The notes under the pieces: model-generated
What the model was told of the DNA's origin: nothing
The model's input: only the letters and a program-made list of their open reading frames with translations
Database searches by the model: none
In this document: in pieces, positions 8,677-17,477 of the stretch
How the letters are laid out: the number at the start of each line of letters is the position of its first letter
Numbering within the stretch: position 1 is the stretch's first letter
Translations under genes and position numbers: made by a program
Origin: Mucilaginibacter sp.
Lineage (GTDB): Bacteria > Bacteroidota > Bacteroidia > Sphingobacteriales > Sphingobacteriaceae
Length of the DNA: 64,000 bases
Direction of reading: 5' to 3'
NCBI RefSeq assembly: GCF_028288205.1
Contig: NZ_JAQBOD010000048.1
Coordinates: forward strand, 62,001-126,000

Positions 8677-9747
8677 TCACATCAACCATATCCGCCATAT
8701 GCCCGATACCAGCATGCACACAAAAGCCAGTGGTGTTAATACCTTCCAGCATAGGTTCATTAGTTGGTCTACGCGTAATCTTGGTATGGTCCACCTGATC
8801 CACATTTGTATGCCCACCAGCGTTAATGTTTTGGTGGCTATCCAAAATATGCCCCATACTTTGCTGGTTGTCCAGTCGGCTAAATGTATTGCCCCAATAT
8901 TTGGCAGTGGTGTGTTCCAAGCCCCCAAAAATAGTATCACGCCCACCATTGATACCAGAAACATCATAGAATATTCAGCCAAAAACACCAGCCCGAAACG
9001 CAACCCGGTAAACTCTGTATGAAAGCCGGATACCAGCTCTGATTCCGCCTCGGGGATATCAAACGGCGCACGGTTACTCTCGGCTAATGAGGCTATAAAA
9101 TAGATTACAAAAGCAATTATCAAATGCGGCGCCCTGAATATGTTCCATGACAAAATTCCTCCTATTTTGGTTATATCCCAAAAACCTAAAAATTTTATTT
9201 TTTCGGCGGATAAGGTGCCTTGCTGTATGGCTATATCCTGCAGATTAAGTGTTTGCGCTATCATCACTACGGATATCAAGGCAAACCCGGCAGGTATCTC
9301 ATAACTGATAATTTGCGCAGCCGACCGCATAGCACCTAAAATAGAATATTTATTATTCGATCCCCAACCTGCCATTAATATGCCCAGCGTTTCGATTGAT
9401 ATAATGGCGAAAATATAATACAGCCCTAAATTAATTTTTGACGGAATTAAACCCGGCGCCCACGGCAAGGCTGCAAAACCCATATATACGGCTATAAATA
9501 TAATAGCCGGGGCCATCATGAATAATATTTTATCAGCAGCTGTAGGGATTATCATTTCTTTTTGCAGCAGCTTTAGTATATCTGCAAGGGTTTGCAGCAG
9601 GCCAAATTTACCGGTTTCGGTAGGGCCCAGCCTGTCTTGAATAAACGCGGAAACCTTGCGCTCGCCATACACTGCAAAAAGCGCAAATAAAGCCGAGAAG
9701 GCAAACAGCCCAATACTTACAAGTACATATGTAATATAAAAACTCAA
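8677..9747 (-). CDS. nuoH: NADH-quinone oxidoreductase subunit H
   Basis: Membrane subunit that joins the peripheral and membrane arms of complex I and forms part of the quinone chamber. Length is 356 residues. Motifs include YGERKVSAFIQDRLGPTETG near the N-terminus, then ESNRAPFDIPEAESELVSGFHTE-type residues in the acidic loop. The only start that fits is TTG at 9745-9747, because an in-frame TAA lies three codons upstream. It is the first nuo gene of the cluster: nuoA-G are not found between it and murI. Confidence 0.95.
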   Translation of the reverse strand: MSFYITYVLVSIGLFAFSALFALFAVYGERKVSAFIQDRLGPTETGKFGLLQTLADILKLLQKEMIIPTAADKILFMMAPAIIFIAVYMGFAALPWAPGLIPSKINLGLYYIFAIISIETLGILMAGWGSNNKYSILGAMRSAAQIISYEIPAGFALISVVMIAQTLNLQDIAIQQGTLSAEKIKFLGFWDITKIGGILSWNIFRAPHLIIAFVIYFIASLAESNRAPFDIPEAESELVSGFHTEFTGLRFGLVFLAEYSMMFLVSMVGVILFLGAWNTPLPNIGAIHLADWTTSKVWGIFWIATKTLTLVGIQMWIRWTIPRLRVDQLMNLCWKVLTPLAFVCMLVSGIWRIWLM

Positions 9748-9930
9748 CCCCGTTTATTTTAGCTGCAAACTTAATAAATGGTTGTTAAATTATGGCAGAT
9801 AGCGGGTATTAAGTTGGTTGACTTAGCAGAAAATGAAATAAGCCTTACCTAAACTCAGCGTTTTATGAGTTCCTTAAACAAAATCAACAACGCGAACAAT
9901 CCTCACCAAATGAGAGGGCTGGGATGAGGC
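9748..9930. other. Spacer between murI and nuoH
   Basis: This 183-bp stretch has no gene. It should hold the promoter of the nuoH-N cluster, since murI ends just upstream on the same strand. At 9900-9928 the phrase cctcaccaaatgagagggct followed by gggatgagg looks like a decayed palindromic repeat directly after the murI stop and could help end murI transcription. I could not identify a convincing promoter box. Confidence 0.4.
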
Positions 9931-10764
9931 TTAACAGCCAAACTCTGTAACTGATACAAATTCTGAAGTTACCGGTGCCGAAAAGAACCGTGAGGCATGA
10001 TGATCGAAATCAGCGGTATCATCTGTAGTAGTATAGAATTTGCGGGTACCTGCTTTGCTTAATTTCTGCTCCAGCCCGGGGTGGCGGTGCAGGTAATCAA
10101 CCAGGCTTTTGGCTATTATATCGCCTTGCGCTATCACCTTAACATTGGCAGGTAAATGCGCTTTTATTTTGTCCTGCAGTAAGGGGTAATGGGTACAGGC
10201 CAGTAATAGTGTATCAATATTGGCAGATTGAGCCATGATCTGGTCAAGGTATTCTTTTATAAAATAATCTGATCCCGGTTTTTCATATTCGCCGCTTTCT
10301 ACCAATGGCACCCAAAGCGGGCAGGCTTGCTGGTAAACTTTAAGGTCGGGGAAAAACTTTTTTATCTCTATTAAATAAGATTCAGATTTTACGGTGCCTA
10401 TGGTACCCAATACACCAATTTCTTTTGTGGCAGAGTAGTTGCCAATAACCTCGGCAGTAGGACGGATAACGCCCAGTACTCTTTTAGATGGATCCAAACC
10501 CTTCATATCTAACTGCTGAATATTACGCAGCGCCTTAGCCGAGGCGGTGTTACAGGCCAGTATAATTAACGGGCAGCCTTGCTTAAACAACCATTGCACG
10601 CACTCCCAGGTATATTGGTGGATGGTATTGAATGAGCGATTACCATAAGGCGCGCGGCTATTATCGCCTAAATAGATATAATCATAGCCCGGCAACTGTT
10701 CGGCTATCGACCGAAAAACGGTAAGGCCGCCTATTCCCGAATCAAAAATACCTATTGGCTGCAT
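9931..10764 (-). CDS. murI: Glutamate racemase
   Basis: Converts L-glutamate to D-glutamate for peptidoglycan synthesis, in the cytoplasm. The start is ATG 10762-10764 (MQPIGIFDSGIGG), giving 277 residues; the 26-residue extension available upstream falls in repeat DNA. Catalytic features are all present: D8 in GIFDSGIGG, C71 in LACNTASAKALR and C190-T-H in LLACTHYPLL. A terminator separates it from the ompH/bamA genes upstream, so it probably has its own promoter. Confidence 0.96.
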   Translation of the reverse strand: MQPIGIFDSGIGGLTVFRSIAEQLPGYDYIYLGDNSRAPYGNRSFNTIHQYTWECVQWLFKQGCPLIILACNTASAKALRNIQQLDMKGLDPSKRVLGVIRPTAEVIGNYSATKEIGVLGTIGTVKSESYLIEIKKFFPDLKVYQQACPLWVPLVESGEYEKPGSDYFIKEYLDQIMAQSANIDTLLLACTHYPLLQDKIKAHLPANVKVIAQGDIIAKSLVDYLHRHPGLEQKLSKAGTRKFYTTTDDTADFDHHASRFFSAPVTSEFVSVTEFGC

Positions 10765-10778
10765 GGGGTTGAAGATTA

Positions 10779-10826
10779 GTTGTTGAAGATTAAAGATTAG
10801 GAATAAAGATTGGTTATTGAAGATTA
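10779..10826. repeat. Intergenic taatctttaatcttcaa phrase, copy B (inverted relative to copy A)
   Basis: The reverse complement of this 48-bp segment reads almost the same as 8598-8646, including the ccaatct and aatcttcaacaac blocks. It lies just upstream of the murI start and probably overlaps its promoter region. Confidence 0.6.
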
Positions 10827-10882
10827 AAAAGTAAAGAATCAACGAAATCTCTTAATCAAAAAAAATCAACGGTCAAAAATAA

Positions 10883-10911
10883 AAAAAGCGCCCCATATAC
10901 CAGGGCGCTTT
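10883..10911 (-). terminator. Rho-independent terminator after the second ompH gene
   Basis: The stem aaagcgccc (10885-10893) pairs with gggcgcttt (10903-10911). On the minus strand it is followed by a run of Ts (the A-run at 10871-10887). It sits 21 bp past the stop of the second ompH gene and marks the end of the bamA-ompH transcript before murI. Confidence 0.85.
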
Positions 10912-10932
10912 GTAAATGTATTTATTAAAATA

Positions 10933-11448
10933 TTATTTCAATCCTAATTTAGCTTTTACAGCCGGCATTAAATCATCAGCATCCGGTGATACTAATAGAT
11001 CTGTTTGGGTTGAGTTTAATACATAGGCGTAACCTTTTTCTTTAGCTACGGCAGTTACTGCTGCACGCACTTTATCAATTAAAGGTTTGCTTAACTCGGT
11101 GGTTTTAGCATCTACCTGTTGTTGCGCATTTGATTGTTGCTCCTGGAATCTTTTGCCCAGATCGGTTAATTCAGCTTGTTTTATCGATTTAACAGCATCT
11201 GTCATTGTTGCTTGTTTAGATTGGTAGTCGTTAAGCTTATTTTGGTATTCAGTATTAAGCGTACCCAATTGATCAGACCATGTTTTTTGGTATGCGGTAA
11301 GTTGAGTTTTTACTGTAGCAAGCTCTGGCAATAAACCTACAACCTGGTCAAATGCAATATGCCCAATTTTTTGTTGTGCTTTGGCAAAGTTGCCCATAAG
11401 TAACATCATGCATCCTGCAATCAAAGCAACTTTAAATAGTTTTTTCAT
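10933..11448 (-). CDS. OmpH/Skp-family periplasmic chaperone (second copy)
   Basis: Periplasmic holdase of the Skp/OmpH family, thought to carry unfolded outer membrane proteins to BamA. The start at 11446-11448 (MKKLFKVALIAGCMM) gives 171 residues with a signal peptide ending NFAKAQ. The mature part is helical and Gln/Lys-rich (about 45-130), as expected for Skp tentacles, and ends with the family's KGYAYVLNSTQTDLLVS-type strand. It follows the first ompH gene by about 50 bp and precedes a clear terminator. Confidence 0.88.
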   Translation of the reverse strand: MKKLFKVALIAGCMMLLMGNFAKAQQKIGHIAFDQVVGLLPELATVKTQLTAYQKTWSDQLGTLNTEYQNKLNDYQSKQATMTDAVKSIKQAELTDLGKRFQEQQSNAQQQVDAKTTELSKPLIDKVRAAVTAVAKEKGYAYVLNSTQTDLLVSPDADDLMPAVKAKLGLK

Positions 11449-11497
11449 TGTTTTTGTTCTGTGTTTAATAATTAGTGCGATTATATGTATAAAAAAT

Positions 11498-12028
11498 TTA
11501 TTTAGCAAATACTCCCGGCTTTAATCCCAGGCGTGTAATAACATCGGCGCTTTTATCATAACGCGGGTTAGCGTACATCATAATTAGTTCGCTGTTTTTG
11601 TCAAATATTATATCCAGGCTTTCAGCTTCGGCAACTGCTTGTACGGCTTTTGCAACTTTATCCTGTATAGGTTTCATTATCGAACTGCTTTTTTGCTCCA
11701 GCTCGCCATCAGGGCCAAATTTTTGGCGTTGAAAATCTTTAGCTATCTTTTCTTTATCAACTATTTCAGCTTCACGACGCTTTTTCATATCAGGGGCCAT
11801 TAAAACCTGATCTGCCTGGTATGCTTTATATAAGCGGTCAATTTCCTGGAAACGGCCATCAACCTCTTTCTGCCATTGATCAGATAACGCGCCTAATTGT
11901 TTTTGAGCAGATGCATAATCGGGCATATGTTTTAAAATATAGTCCGAATCAACATAACCAAACCGCTGCGCAAACGAGGTAGTGATTGCTAAGAACGTAA
12001 AAGCCAGTGTGAAAATTATCTTTTTCAT
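11498..12028 (-). CDS. OmpH/Skp-family periplasmic chaperone (first copy)
   Basis: 176 residues with a signal peptide (MKKIIFTLAFTFLAITTSFAQ) and an opening strand RFGYVDSDYILKHMPDY typical of OmpH. A long charged helical section follows (about 45-130), then a closing LDIIFDKNSELIMMYANP strand. It lies 15 bp after bamA, consistent with joint expression of a chaperone and its target machine. The tandem ompH pair is the common Bacteroidota arrangement (from family knowledge). Confidence 0.9.
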   Translation of the reverse strand: MKKIIFTLAFTFLAITTSFAQRFGYVDSDYILKHMPDYASAQKQLGALSDQWQKEVDGRFQEIDRLYKAYQADQVLMAPDMKKRREAEIVDKEKIAKDFQRQKFGPDGELEQKSSSIMKPIQDKVAKAVQAVAEAESLDIIFDKNSELIMMYANPRYDKSADVITRLGLKPGVFAK

Positions 12029-12043
12029 AGATTTTTTCTTTAA

Positions 12044-14596
12044 TTAATTAAACCCACCATTTAAGCTTTGTGAGATTGAGAAACTGAACTGGCCCTTATT
12101 AGCCGACGGTATCCCCGGTATAGCATCAAAGCCATAACCATAATCTAAACCAAGTAAGCCAAAAATAGGTAAAAATACTCTGGCGCCAATACCTGCTGAT
12201 CTTCTTACGTTATAAGGGTTAAATTGCGAGAATTTATTCCAAACATTACCACCTTCGGCAAAGGCCAGCATAAATATAGTAGCCGATGCGCTGGTAATAA
12301 CGGGGTGCCGAAGCTCCATTGTATATTTGTTATATATTGCACTGCCCGGATTGGTACTGGTTGTATAATTTGTTCCTACCGGAACAATAGAGAAATTCTG
12401 ATATCCTCTTAAACCAATTATATCACTACCCTGTAAAAACTGGTAGCTTTGCATACCGTCGCCACCCAGTTTAAATCTTTCAAACGGCGATCCCGGTACT
12501 TCAGAATTATATTCTCCCAAAAATCCAAACCTAACCTGTGTCATTAACACAAATTTACCTGCAAGATGTGTAAACCACTGCGCATCAAATTTTACCTTAT
12601 AGTATTCTACGAAATGGTAAAGCTGTTCCTGCGTAGGCGGCAGCTTGTAATTGATGCTGTTAAATAATGAATATGGTGGCGTGCCTTGCAGCGTAAATTT
12701 AATATTTGAACCACCTGTAGGAAATACGGGCGACCCATCCAGTGAGTTACGGGTAAGTTCCTGTGTTAGTTTAATATTATATGATGTTCCGTTAGAGAAT
12801 AGGTAGCCGGGGTAGTTATCCAGATTATAATGATCGAAGTTTAACGAATAATTTAACTGAAAATGGTTATCGGGCCATTTTAAGTGCTTACCTAAAGTAA
12901 CACCAACACCATTAATGCGCAGGTAATTATATGCAGGGTCTGTTTTTGCATAATAATCGCCGGTCGAACTTAATTGGGTATAGGCTGATAAGGCAAAATA
13001 TATAGGTTTTTTGCCGCCTAACCATGGTTCAGAAAAAGTGAACGAATAATTTTGATATGAGTGACCGCTTGATTGCCCTCTTAAGCTTAACTTTTCGCCG
13101 TCGCCTTTTGGTAATGGCTTGTAATCTTTAAGATGGAAAATATTTTTTATAGAGAAATTATTAAAGGTCAGGCCCAATGTTCCTACCAGCTGCCCGCCAC
13201 CGTAACCGCCAGAAAGCTCAACCTGGTCTGATGGTTTCTCTACAACATTATAGATCAAATCCACGGTACCATCCTGCGAGTTTATATTAACCGGCTTAGG
13301 ATCGGTTTTCTGATCATCGAAATTTCCTAACTGGCCAATTATACGGGTACTTTCTACCAGCAATGCTTTATTAAATTTTTGTCCCGGCAGCGTTTGTAAT
13401 TCGCGCAAAACCACTTTATCGTTGGTTACATCATTACCCTTAACAGAAACACGATTTATGGTATACTGGGGGCCTTCAAATATTCTTATATCCAGGTCAA
13501 CCGTATCATTATGTATGCGGGTTTGTACCGGATCAGCATTATAAGTTAAATAGCCATCGTTTAAATAAAGTGACGAAACATCATCACTATTTTGGCCGCC
13601 GCCGCTCAATCTTTTATTTAGTGTTTCTTCACTAAAAACGTCGCCTTTGCTAATACGTAATACTTTATTCAATATATCATTATTGTATTTAGCGTTGCCA
13701 GACCATTTAATGTTGCCAAAATAATATTTAGGTCCTTCGTAAACTTTAATTTTAACATCTACCGTTTCAAAATCATGTTTGGTCACCGTATCGCTTATTA
13801 ATGAGGCATCACGATATCCTTTAGCCTGCATTTTTTCAATAAGGTTCTGTTTATCCTCTGTATACTTATCATCTTTGAATTTTTTCGATCCAAATATGTT
13901 ATAAAACTTACGGGTACGGGTTTTTGTCAGGTATTTCTTTAAACTGCCTTGCGAGAATGCCTTATTACCTTCAAATGTAACCGAGTTTATCATTACTTTT
14001 CTGCCTTTATTAATAGCAACATCAAGTATTAAACTATTCGCATCACCGGGATCTGGTCTTTGCTTTATGTTTACCGTAGTATTTAAAAACCCTTTCTCAT
14101 TAAAATGTTTCTTTATTATTGAGGTGGTTGTATTTAATAAATTGGCATTTACAATTTTACCGGTTTTATCAGCCAGCTTTTTATTTATATCATCTATCTC
14201 TCCTTTACGTATACCCGTTATATGCAAACGCGATAAACGCGGCAACTCTTTTATAGCTATTTCCAGGTATACCGTATCTAAATTAATTTTGGTGATATTT
14301 AATTGTATATCATCAAATAAGTTTTCCTTATACAGGTTTTTTATAACGGTGGCGTTAGCTTCGCCGGGTAAAGTGATCTTATCACCTTTAACCAACTTAG
14401 ATATTTGCAGCAACACATCTTTATCCAGGTGTTGTGTGCCTGTAATAGTAATGCCACCAATAATATACTCTTTAGGATTTAGATAACTCAAAGTATCAGC
14501 AGATTTCCTGGTTAACATTGCAGGATTTGGTCGAACCTGAGCTATGGCGCCAGCACTTATTACAGAGAAAAGAATAGCAAACAGAAATTTATTCAT
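12044..14596 (-). CDS. bamA: Outer membrane protein assembly factor BamA
   Basis: Central outer-membrane insertase for beta-barrel proteins. Its 850 residues include a signal peptide (first 20, ending AGAIAQ), a run of POTRA domains from about 45 to 430 (for example GGITITGTQHLDKDVL and VTFEGNKAFSQGSLKKYL), and a C-terminal barrel. The barrel carries GLRGYQ, the counterpart of the conserved RGF/Y loop-6 motif, and ends in aromatic-alternating strands (FSFSISQSL). It is flanked by uppS upstream and two ompH genes downstream on the same strand. Confidence 0.95.
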   Translation of the reverse strand: MNKFLFAILFSVISAGAIAQVRPNPAMLTRKSADTLSYLNPKEYIIGGITITGTQHLDKDVLLQISKLVKGDKITLPGEANATVIKNLYKENLFDDIQLNITKINLDTVYLEIAIKELPRLSRLHITGIRKGEIDDINKKLADKTGKIVNANLLNTTTSIIKKHFNEKGFLNTTVNIKQRPDPGDANSLILDVAINKGRKVMINSVTFEGNKAFSQGSLKKYLTKTRTRKFYNIFGSKKFKDDKYTEDKQNLIEKMQAKGYRDASLISDTVTKHDFETVDVKIKVYEGPKYYFGNIKWSGNAKYNNDILNKVLRISKGDVFSEETLNKRLSGGGQNSDDVSSLYLNDGYLTYNADPVQTRIHNDTVDLDIRIFEGPQYTINRVSVKGNDVTNDKVVLRELQTLPGQKFNKALLVESTRIIGQLGNFDDQKTDPKPVNINSQDGTVDLIYNVVEKPSDQVELSGGYGGGQLVGTLGLTFNNFSIKNIFHLKDYKPLPKGDGEKLSLRGQSSGHSYQNYSFTFSEPWLGGKKPIYFALSAYTQLSSTGDYYAKTDPAYNYLRINGVGVTLGKHLKWPDNHFQLNYSLNFDHYNLDNYPGYLFSNGTSYNIKLTQELTRNSLDGSPVFPTGGSNIKFTLQGTPPYSLFNSINYKLPPTQEQLYHFVEYYKVKFDAQWFTHLAGKFVLMTQVRFGFLGEYNSEVPGSPFERFKLGGDGMQSYQFLQGSDIIGLRGYQNFSIVPVGTNYTTSTNPGSAIYNKYTMELRHPVITSASATIFMLAFAEGGNVWNKFSQFNPYNVRRSAGIGARVFLPIFGLLGLDYGYGFDAIPGIPSANKGQFSFSISQSLNGGFN

Positions 14597-14659
14597 TCGG
14601 ATATTTTAGTGGGCTAAAAATAATTTATACAGTTGTTAAAAAGTGTTAAAAGAAAAAAT

Positions 14660-15400
14660 TTAGTTGACTTGCTCGCTTGTCATACCAAATCTGCGCTCGC
14701 GCTTTTGATAATCCAGTATGGCTTCATACAAATCTTCCTTACGGAAATCCGGCCATAACTTTGGTGTAAAATACAATTCAGCATAGGCAATTTGCCAAAG
14801 CAAGTAATTACTTATGCGAAATTCGCCGCTTGTCCTGATCAATAATTCCGGATCAGGCATATCGCCGGTGTATAAGTTATTTTCAAAAAGTTCTTCGTCA
14901 ATATCATTTATATTAATATCGCCACTTTGCACTTTAATGGCTATGTTTTTTGCAGCTTGTACAATTTCGCGCCGCGAGCTATAGCTTAATGCCAGCGTAA
15001 GCACAAGGCCGGTATTGCCCGATGTTGTTTTAATAGCGTTATTAAGTTCATCAAAACATTTTTTTGGTAGCATACTTAGATCGCCAATGGCGTTTAAACG
15101 CACATTTTTTTACATAAAGTTTTTTATCTCTTTATGTCTGGTGTTCACCATTAATTCCATAATGTCCATAACTTCAAGCTTTGGGCGATTCCAGTTTTCG
15201 GAAGAAAAAGTGTATAGGGTAAGATATTTAATACCCACGTCAACCGCGCCTTCAACCACGTCTCTTACAGAAAGCACACCGCTATGATGACCAAATATTC
15301 TTAATTTGCCTTTATCTTTAGCCCACCGGCCATTACCATCCATTATAATGGCTATGTGCTGCGGTAACTTTAACAAATCAATCTTATCCTTATAACTCAT
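14660..15400 (-). pseudogene. uppS: Undecaprenyl diphosphate synthase (isoprenyl transferase), interrupted by one in-frame stop codon
   Basis: UppS builds the C55 lipid carrier for peptidoglycan and is normally essential. ATG 15398-15400 starts a frame with the intact active-site motif IAIIMDGNGRWA (D21) and LTLYTFSSENWNRP. It then meets TAA at 15110-15112 after 96 codons (...EIKNFM-stop). The same frame continues without any shift: KNVRLNAIGDLSMLPKK, then LALSYSSRREI and the substrate-binding RTSGEFRISNYLLWQ, ending at 14660. Read through, the protein would be 246 codons, a normal length. A GTG at 15101-15103 could restart translation. One base change, a sequencing error or readthrough would each explain it; no other decay is visible. 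Confidence 0.9.
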
Positions 15401-15681
15401 TTTCTTTTACCCATCAATAAGCCTTAATAAGCTTATAAGCGTACTTTTTTATCAAAAACTATTAGTCAATAACACGCCCGATAATTATGCTTTTGGTAAA
15501 TAATGCCCAATTTTTCAGGTGACAAAGGTAAAACTTCCTTTGTACTTTTTTAGTATGCTGATGAAAAGAAAGTTTGCGCCTACAATTGGTGGTTTTGATT
15601 TTTCATTTGCTATTGCTTTGTCGTTCTTTTACTTATGACAAAACTGCCACGTTAGTAATGAAATAAACTAAAGAGCGTTGC
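15401..15681. other. Intergenic region upstream of uppS
   Basis: 281 bp without a gene between the DUF6089 gene and uppS on the same strand. A minus-strand TACCTTTG at 15523-15530 fits the Bacteroidota -7 consensus TAnnTTTG and could start a uppS-bamA-ompH transcript with a leader of roughly 120 nt. No matching TTTG -33 box was found at the usual distance, so this is only a candidate. Confidence 0.35.
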
Positions 15682-16470
15682 TTAAAAATAACATTTTGGG
15701 GTAATAAAAGTATATGATATGGAAAAACCCACAAATAAGTAAGTGTCACGCTTTCTTAAATCACCGCGTTGTGTCCCGGCAGATCCGGTATAAATACCTG
15801 TTTTTTCTCCGGACCGATCAGACAAGGCCTTTGCCACAACTCCGGATAGGTTGCTTTTATCAACATATACCCCACTTACATCATCCAAATAATCTGTAAA
15901 AGCAACGCGGTAACCCAAATCAGCTATTAAACTTAACCTGCCTGCAACATTATACTTAATACCAACGCCAAAAGGCGCAACTATGGTCGAGTTTGGATAG
16001 GGTGTACTTTGCCCTTCGGTGGTTAAGGGCCGCAAATCATATGTTTTACCCTGGTAATTAGCCTGCGGATTATAAGCTGTATAGCCTATACCTGCATAAA
16101 TAAAAGGTGTATATATATCATGACTAACCGATGGTATGTATTTCAAAAAATTAAATTCGCCGGTTAAACTTATCTCACTTAGCCGGGTAGTAAAGCTAAG
16201 GTTACGATCACGAAACTGCTGATTGCCCCCTGAGGTACTATCGGCAGCGCTGATTTTGCCATAAGTATATCCTGCCCTTATTGACACATAGCCATTAATG
16301 TTGCGCTTTATAAAACCGCCTGCCGCTATGCCGGAAACTTTAAGCGGGTTATTCGGGTTCAGATCGCCCATATAGCCTGAGCCGCCTGCAAACCCGCCCA
16401 CTTCCCAGGATTGTGCCCGTACATTATAGCAAAATAAGATCAGAAGTATAATTGCTAAATATTTGGCCAT
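15682..16470 (-). CDS. DUF6089-family outer-membrane beta-barrel protein
   Basis: Exported protein of 262 residues with a signal peptide (MAKYLAIILLILFCYNVRAQ). It opens SWEVGGFAGGSGYMGDLNP, the signature of the DUF6089 family found next to uppS and nadK in Bacteroidota. Alternating hydrophobic strands with Gly/Tyr/Phe turns (ISIRAGYTYGK, PFIYAGIGYTAY) suggest a small outer-membrane barrel. Its function is not known. nadK ends 10 bp upstream, so the two are probably co-transcribed. Confidence 0.78.
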   Translation of the reverse strand: MAKYLAIILLILFCYNVRAQSWEVGGFAGGSGYMGDLNPNNPLKVSGIAAGGFIKRNINGYVSIRAGYTYGKISAADSTSGGNQQFRDRNLSFTTRLSEISLTGEFNFLKYIPSVSHDIYTPFIYAGIGYTAYNPQANYQGKTYDLRPLTTEGQSTPYPNSTIVAPFGVGIKYNVAGRLSLIADLGYRVAFTDYLDDVSGVYVDKSNLSGVVAKALSDRSGEKTGIYTGSAGTQRGDLRKRDTYLFVGFSISYTFITPKCYF

Positions 16471-16480
16471 CCATCAAAAT

Positions 16481-17362
16481 TTAATAATTGCGTGCATCAA
16501 GGCCCCACAATAATTTGTTTCTTAACGTAGATAAATAGCTTTCATTACTTAACCGCACCAGATTTAATTCAAAACCTGCCTTATGTACCTCGAATTTTAT
16601 GGGTTTATTTACTATAACTGTTCTTGAATCGCATGATAAAAGATAATTAGAACTGCGAAATTCTACTTCGAAAGATAGCTTACAAGTATCGGGCAATACA
16701 ATTGGCCGCACGTTTAAGTTATGAGGCGAAACCGGTGTTACCACTATGCTGTTTGATTCCGGAAAAATAATTGGTCCGCCGCAACTTAATGAATAAGCTG
16801 TTGAGCCTGTTGCAGTTGCTATAATGATACCATCGCCCCAGTACGAATTTAAAAATTCGCCATCCAAAAACATGTGGGTAGTTATCATTGCCGAATCATC
16901 CCGCTTATGGATAGTGATATCATTTAAGGCAAAATTATCCTTGCCCAGAATATTAAGTTCAGAATCAACACTTAGTAATCCCCGGCTATCAAGCGTAAAC
17001 TGATTGTTTACAACCGCGTATATGGCTGCGGCAATATCGCTTTTATTTACACTCGCCAAAAAGCCAAGCCTCCCAAAATTAATACCTATTACCGGAACGC
17101 CCGAATCGCTTATAACGCTTACCATATCCAGCAAGGTACCATCGCCGCCAAGTGTAATAAACACATCAATAAAGCCCTTTATTTGTTCGCCTTCATTAAG
17201 CACATTATAGGTTACTGTATTTATTTTACCTGATAAGTAGTTATTTAACTGGTGATGAACATAAATTTCTACACCATGCTGAGACAAATTATCAAATACG
17301 TGTTGTATAAAGGGAATTACTGCCTGGTCATTAAACTGTCTGCCGTATACTGCTATTCTCAT
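16481..17362 (-). CDS. nadK: NAD kinase
   Basis: Phosphorylates NAD to NADP in the cytoplasm. 293 residues, normal for the family. The GGDGT nucleotide motif is at 72-76 (ITLGGDGTLLDM). GRLGFLA, LNDITIHKRDDSAMI and the conserved GDGIIIATATGSTAYSLSCGG block follow in the right order. It starts at ATG 17360-17362. The spacer to the CBS protein upstream (about 115 bp) holds mirrored ttcattagtt phrases. Confidence 0.95.
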   Translation of the reverse strand: MRIAVYGRQFNDQAVIPFIQHVFDNLSQHGVEIYVHHQLNNYLSGKINTVTYNVLNEGEQIKGFIDVFITLGGDGTLLDMVSVISDSGVPVIGINFGRLGFLASVNKSDIAAAIYAVVNNQFTLDSRGLLSVDSELNILGKDNFALNDITIHKRDDSAMITTHMFLDGEFLNSYWGDGIIIATATGSTAYSLSCGGPIIFPESNSIVVTPVSPHNLNVRPIVLPDTCKLSFEVEFRSSNYLLSCDSRTVIVNKPIKFEVHKAGFELNLVRLSNESYLSTLRNKLLWGLDARNY

Positions 17363-17477
17363 GCGTTCATTGGTTCAGTGGTTCATTAGTTTATTGGTGC
17401 ACTGTTATTAGGAATGTATTTTAGTTTATATGTTAAGATAATGAACTATTTACAAATGAACTAATGAGCTAATGAAC
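17363..17477. repeat. Inverted ttcattag/ctaatgaa phrases between nadK and the CBS gene
   Basis: Forward phrases gttcattggttcagtggttc and attagtttattgg at the left are mirrored by gaactatttacaaatgaac and taatgagctaatgaac at the right. The spacer can fold back on itself. It looks like a member of the low-complexity intergenic repeat families scattered over this window. No gene or clear promoter is seen. Confidence 0.4.

Noticed and set aside
10765..10842. N-terminal extension of murI
   Set aside because: Encoded by the taatcttcaa repeat; the conserved GIFDSGIGG sits at the proper distance from ATG 10764.
14067..14486. Plus-strand frame of 139 codons inside bamA
   Set aside because: It lies wholly within the well-supported bamA gene on the other strand and reads as low-complexity shadow sequence.
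14660..15103. Treating the second half of uppS as a separate gene starting at GTG 15103
   Set aside because: It continues the same frame directly after the TAA and carries only the C-terminal motifs, so one disrupted gene is simpler.
15104..15112. Genome-wide recoding of TAA as a sense codon
   Set aside because: Other genes here end cleanly at TAA codons followed by spacers or the next start (for example the M23 gene at 39074-39076 and murI at 9931-9933), so TAA is a normal stop.
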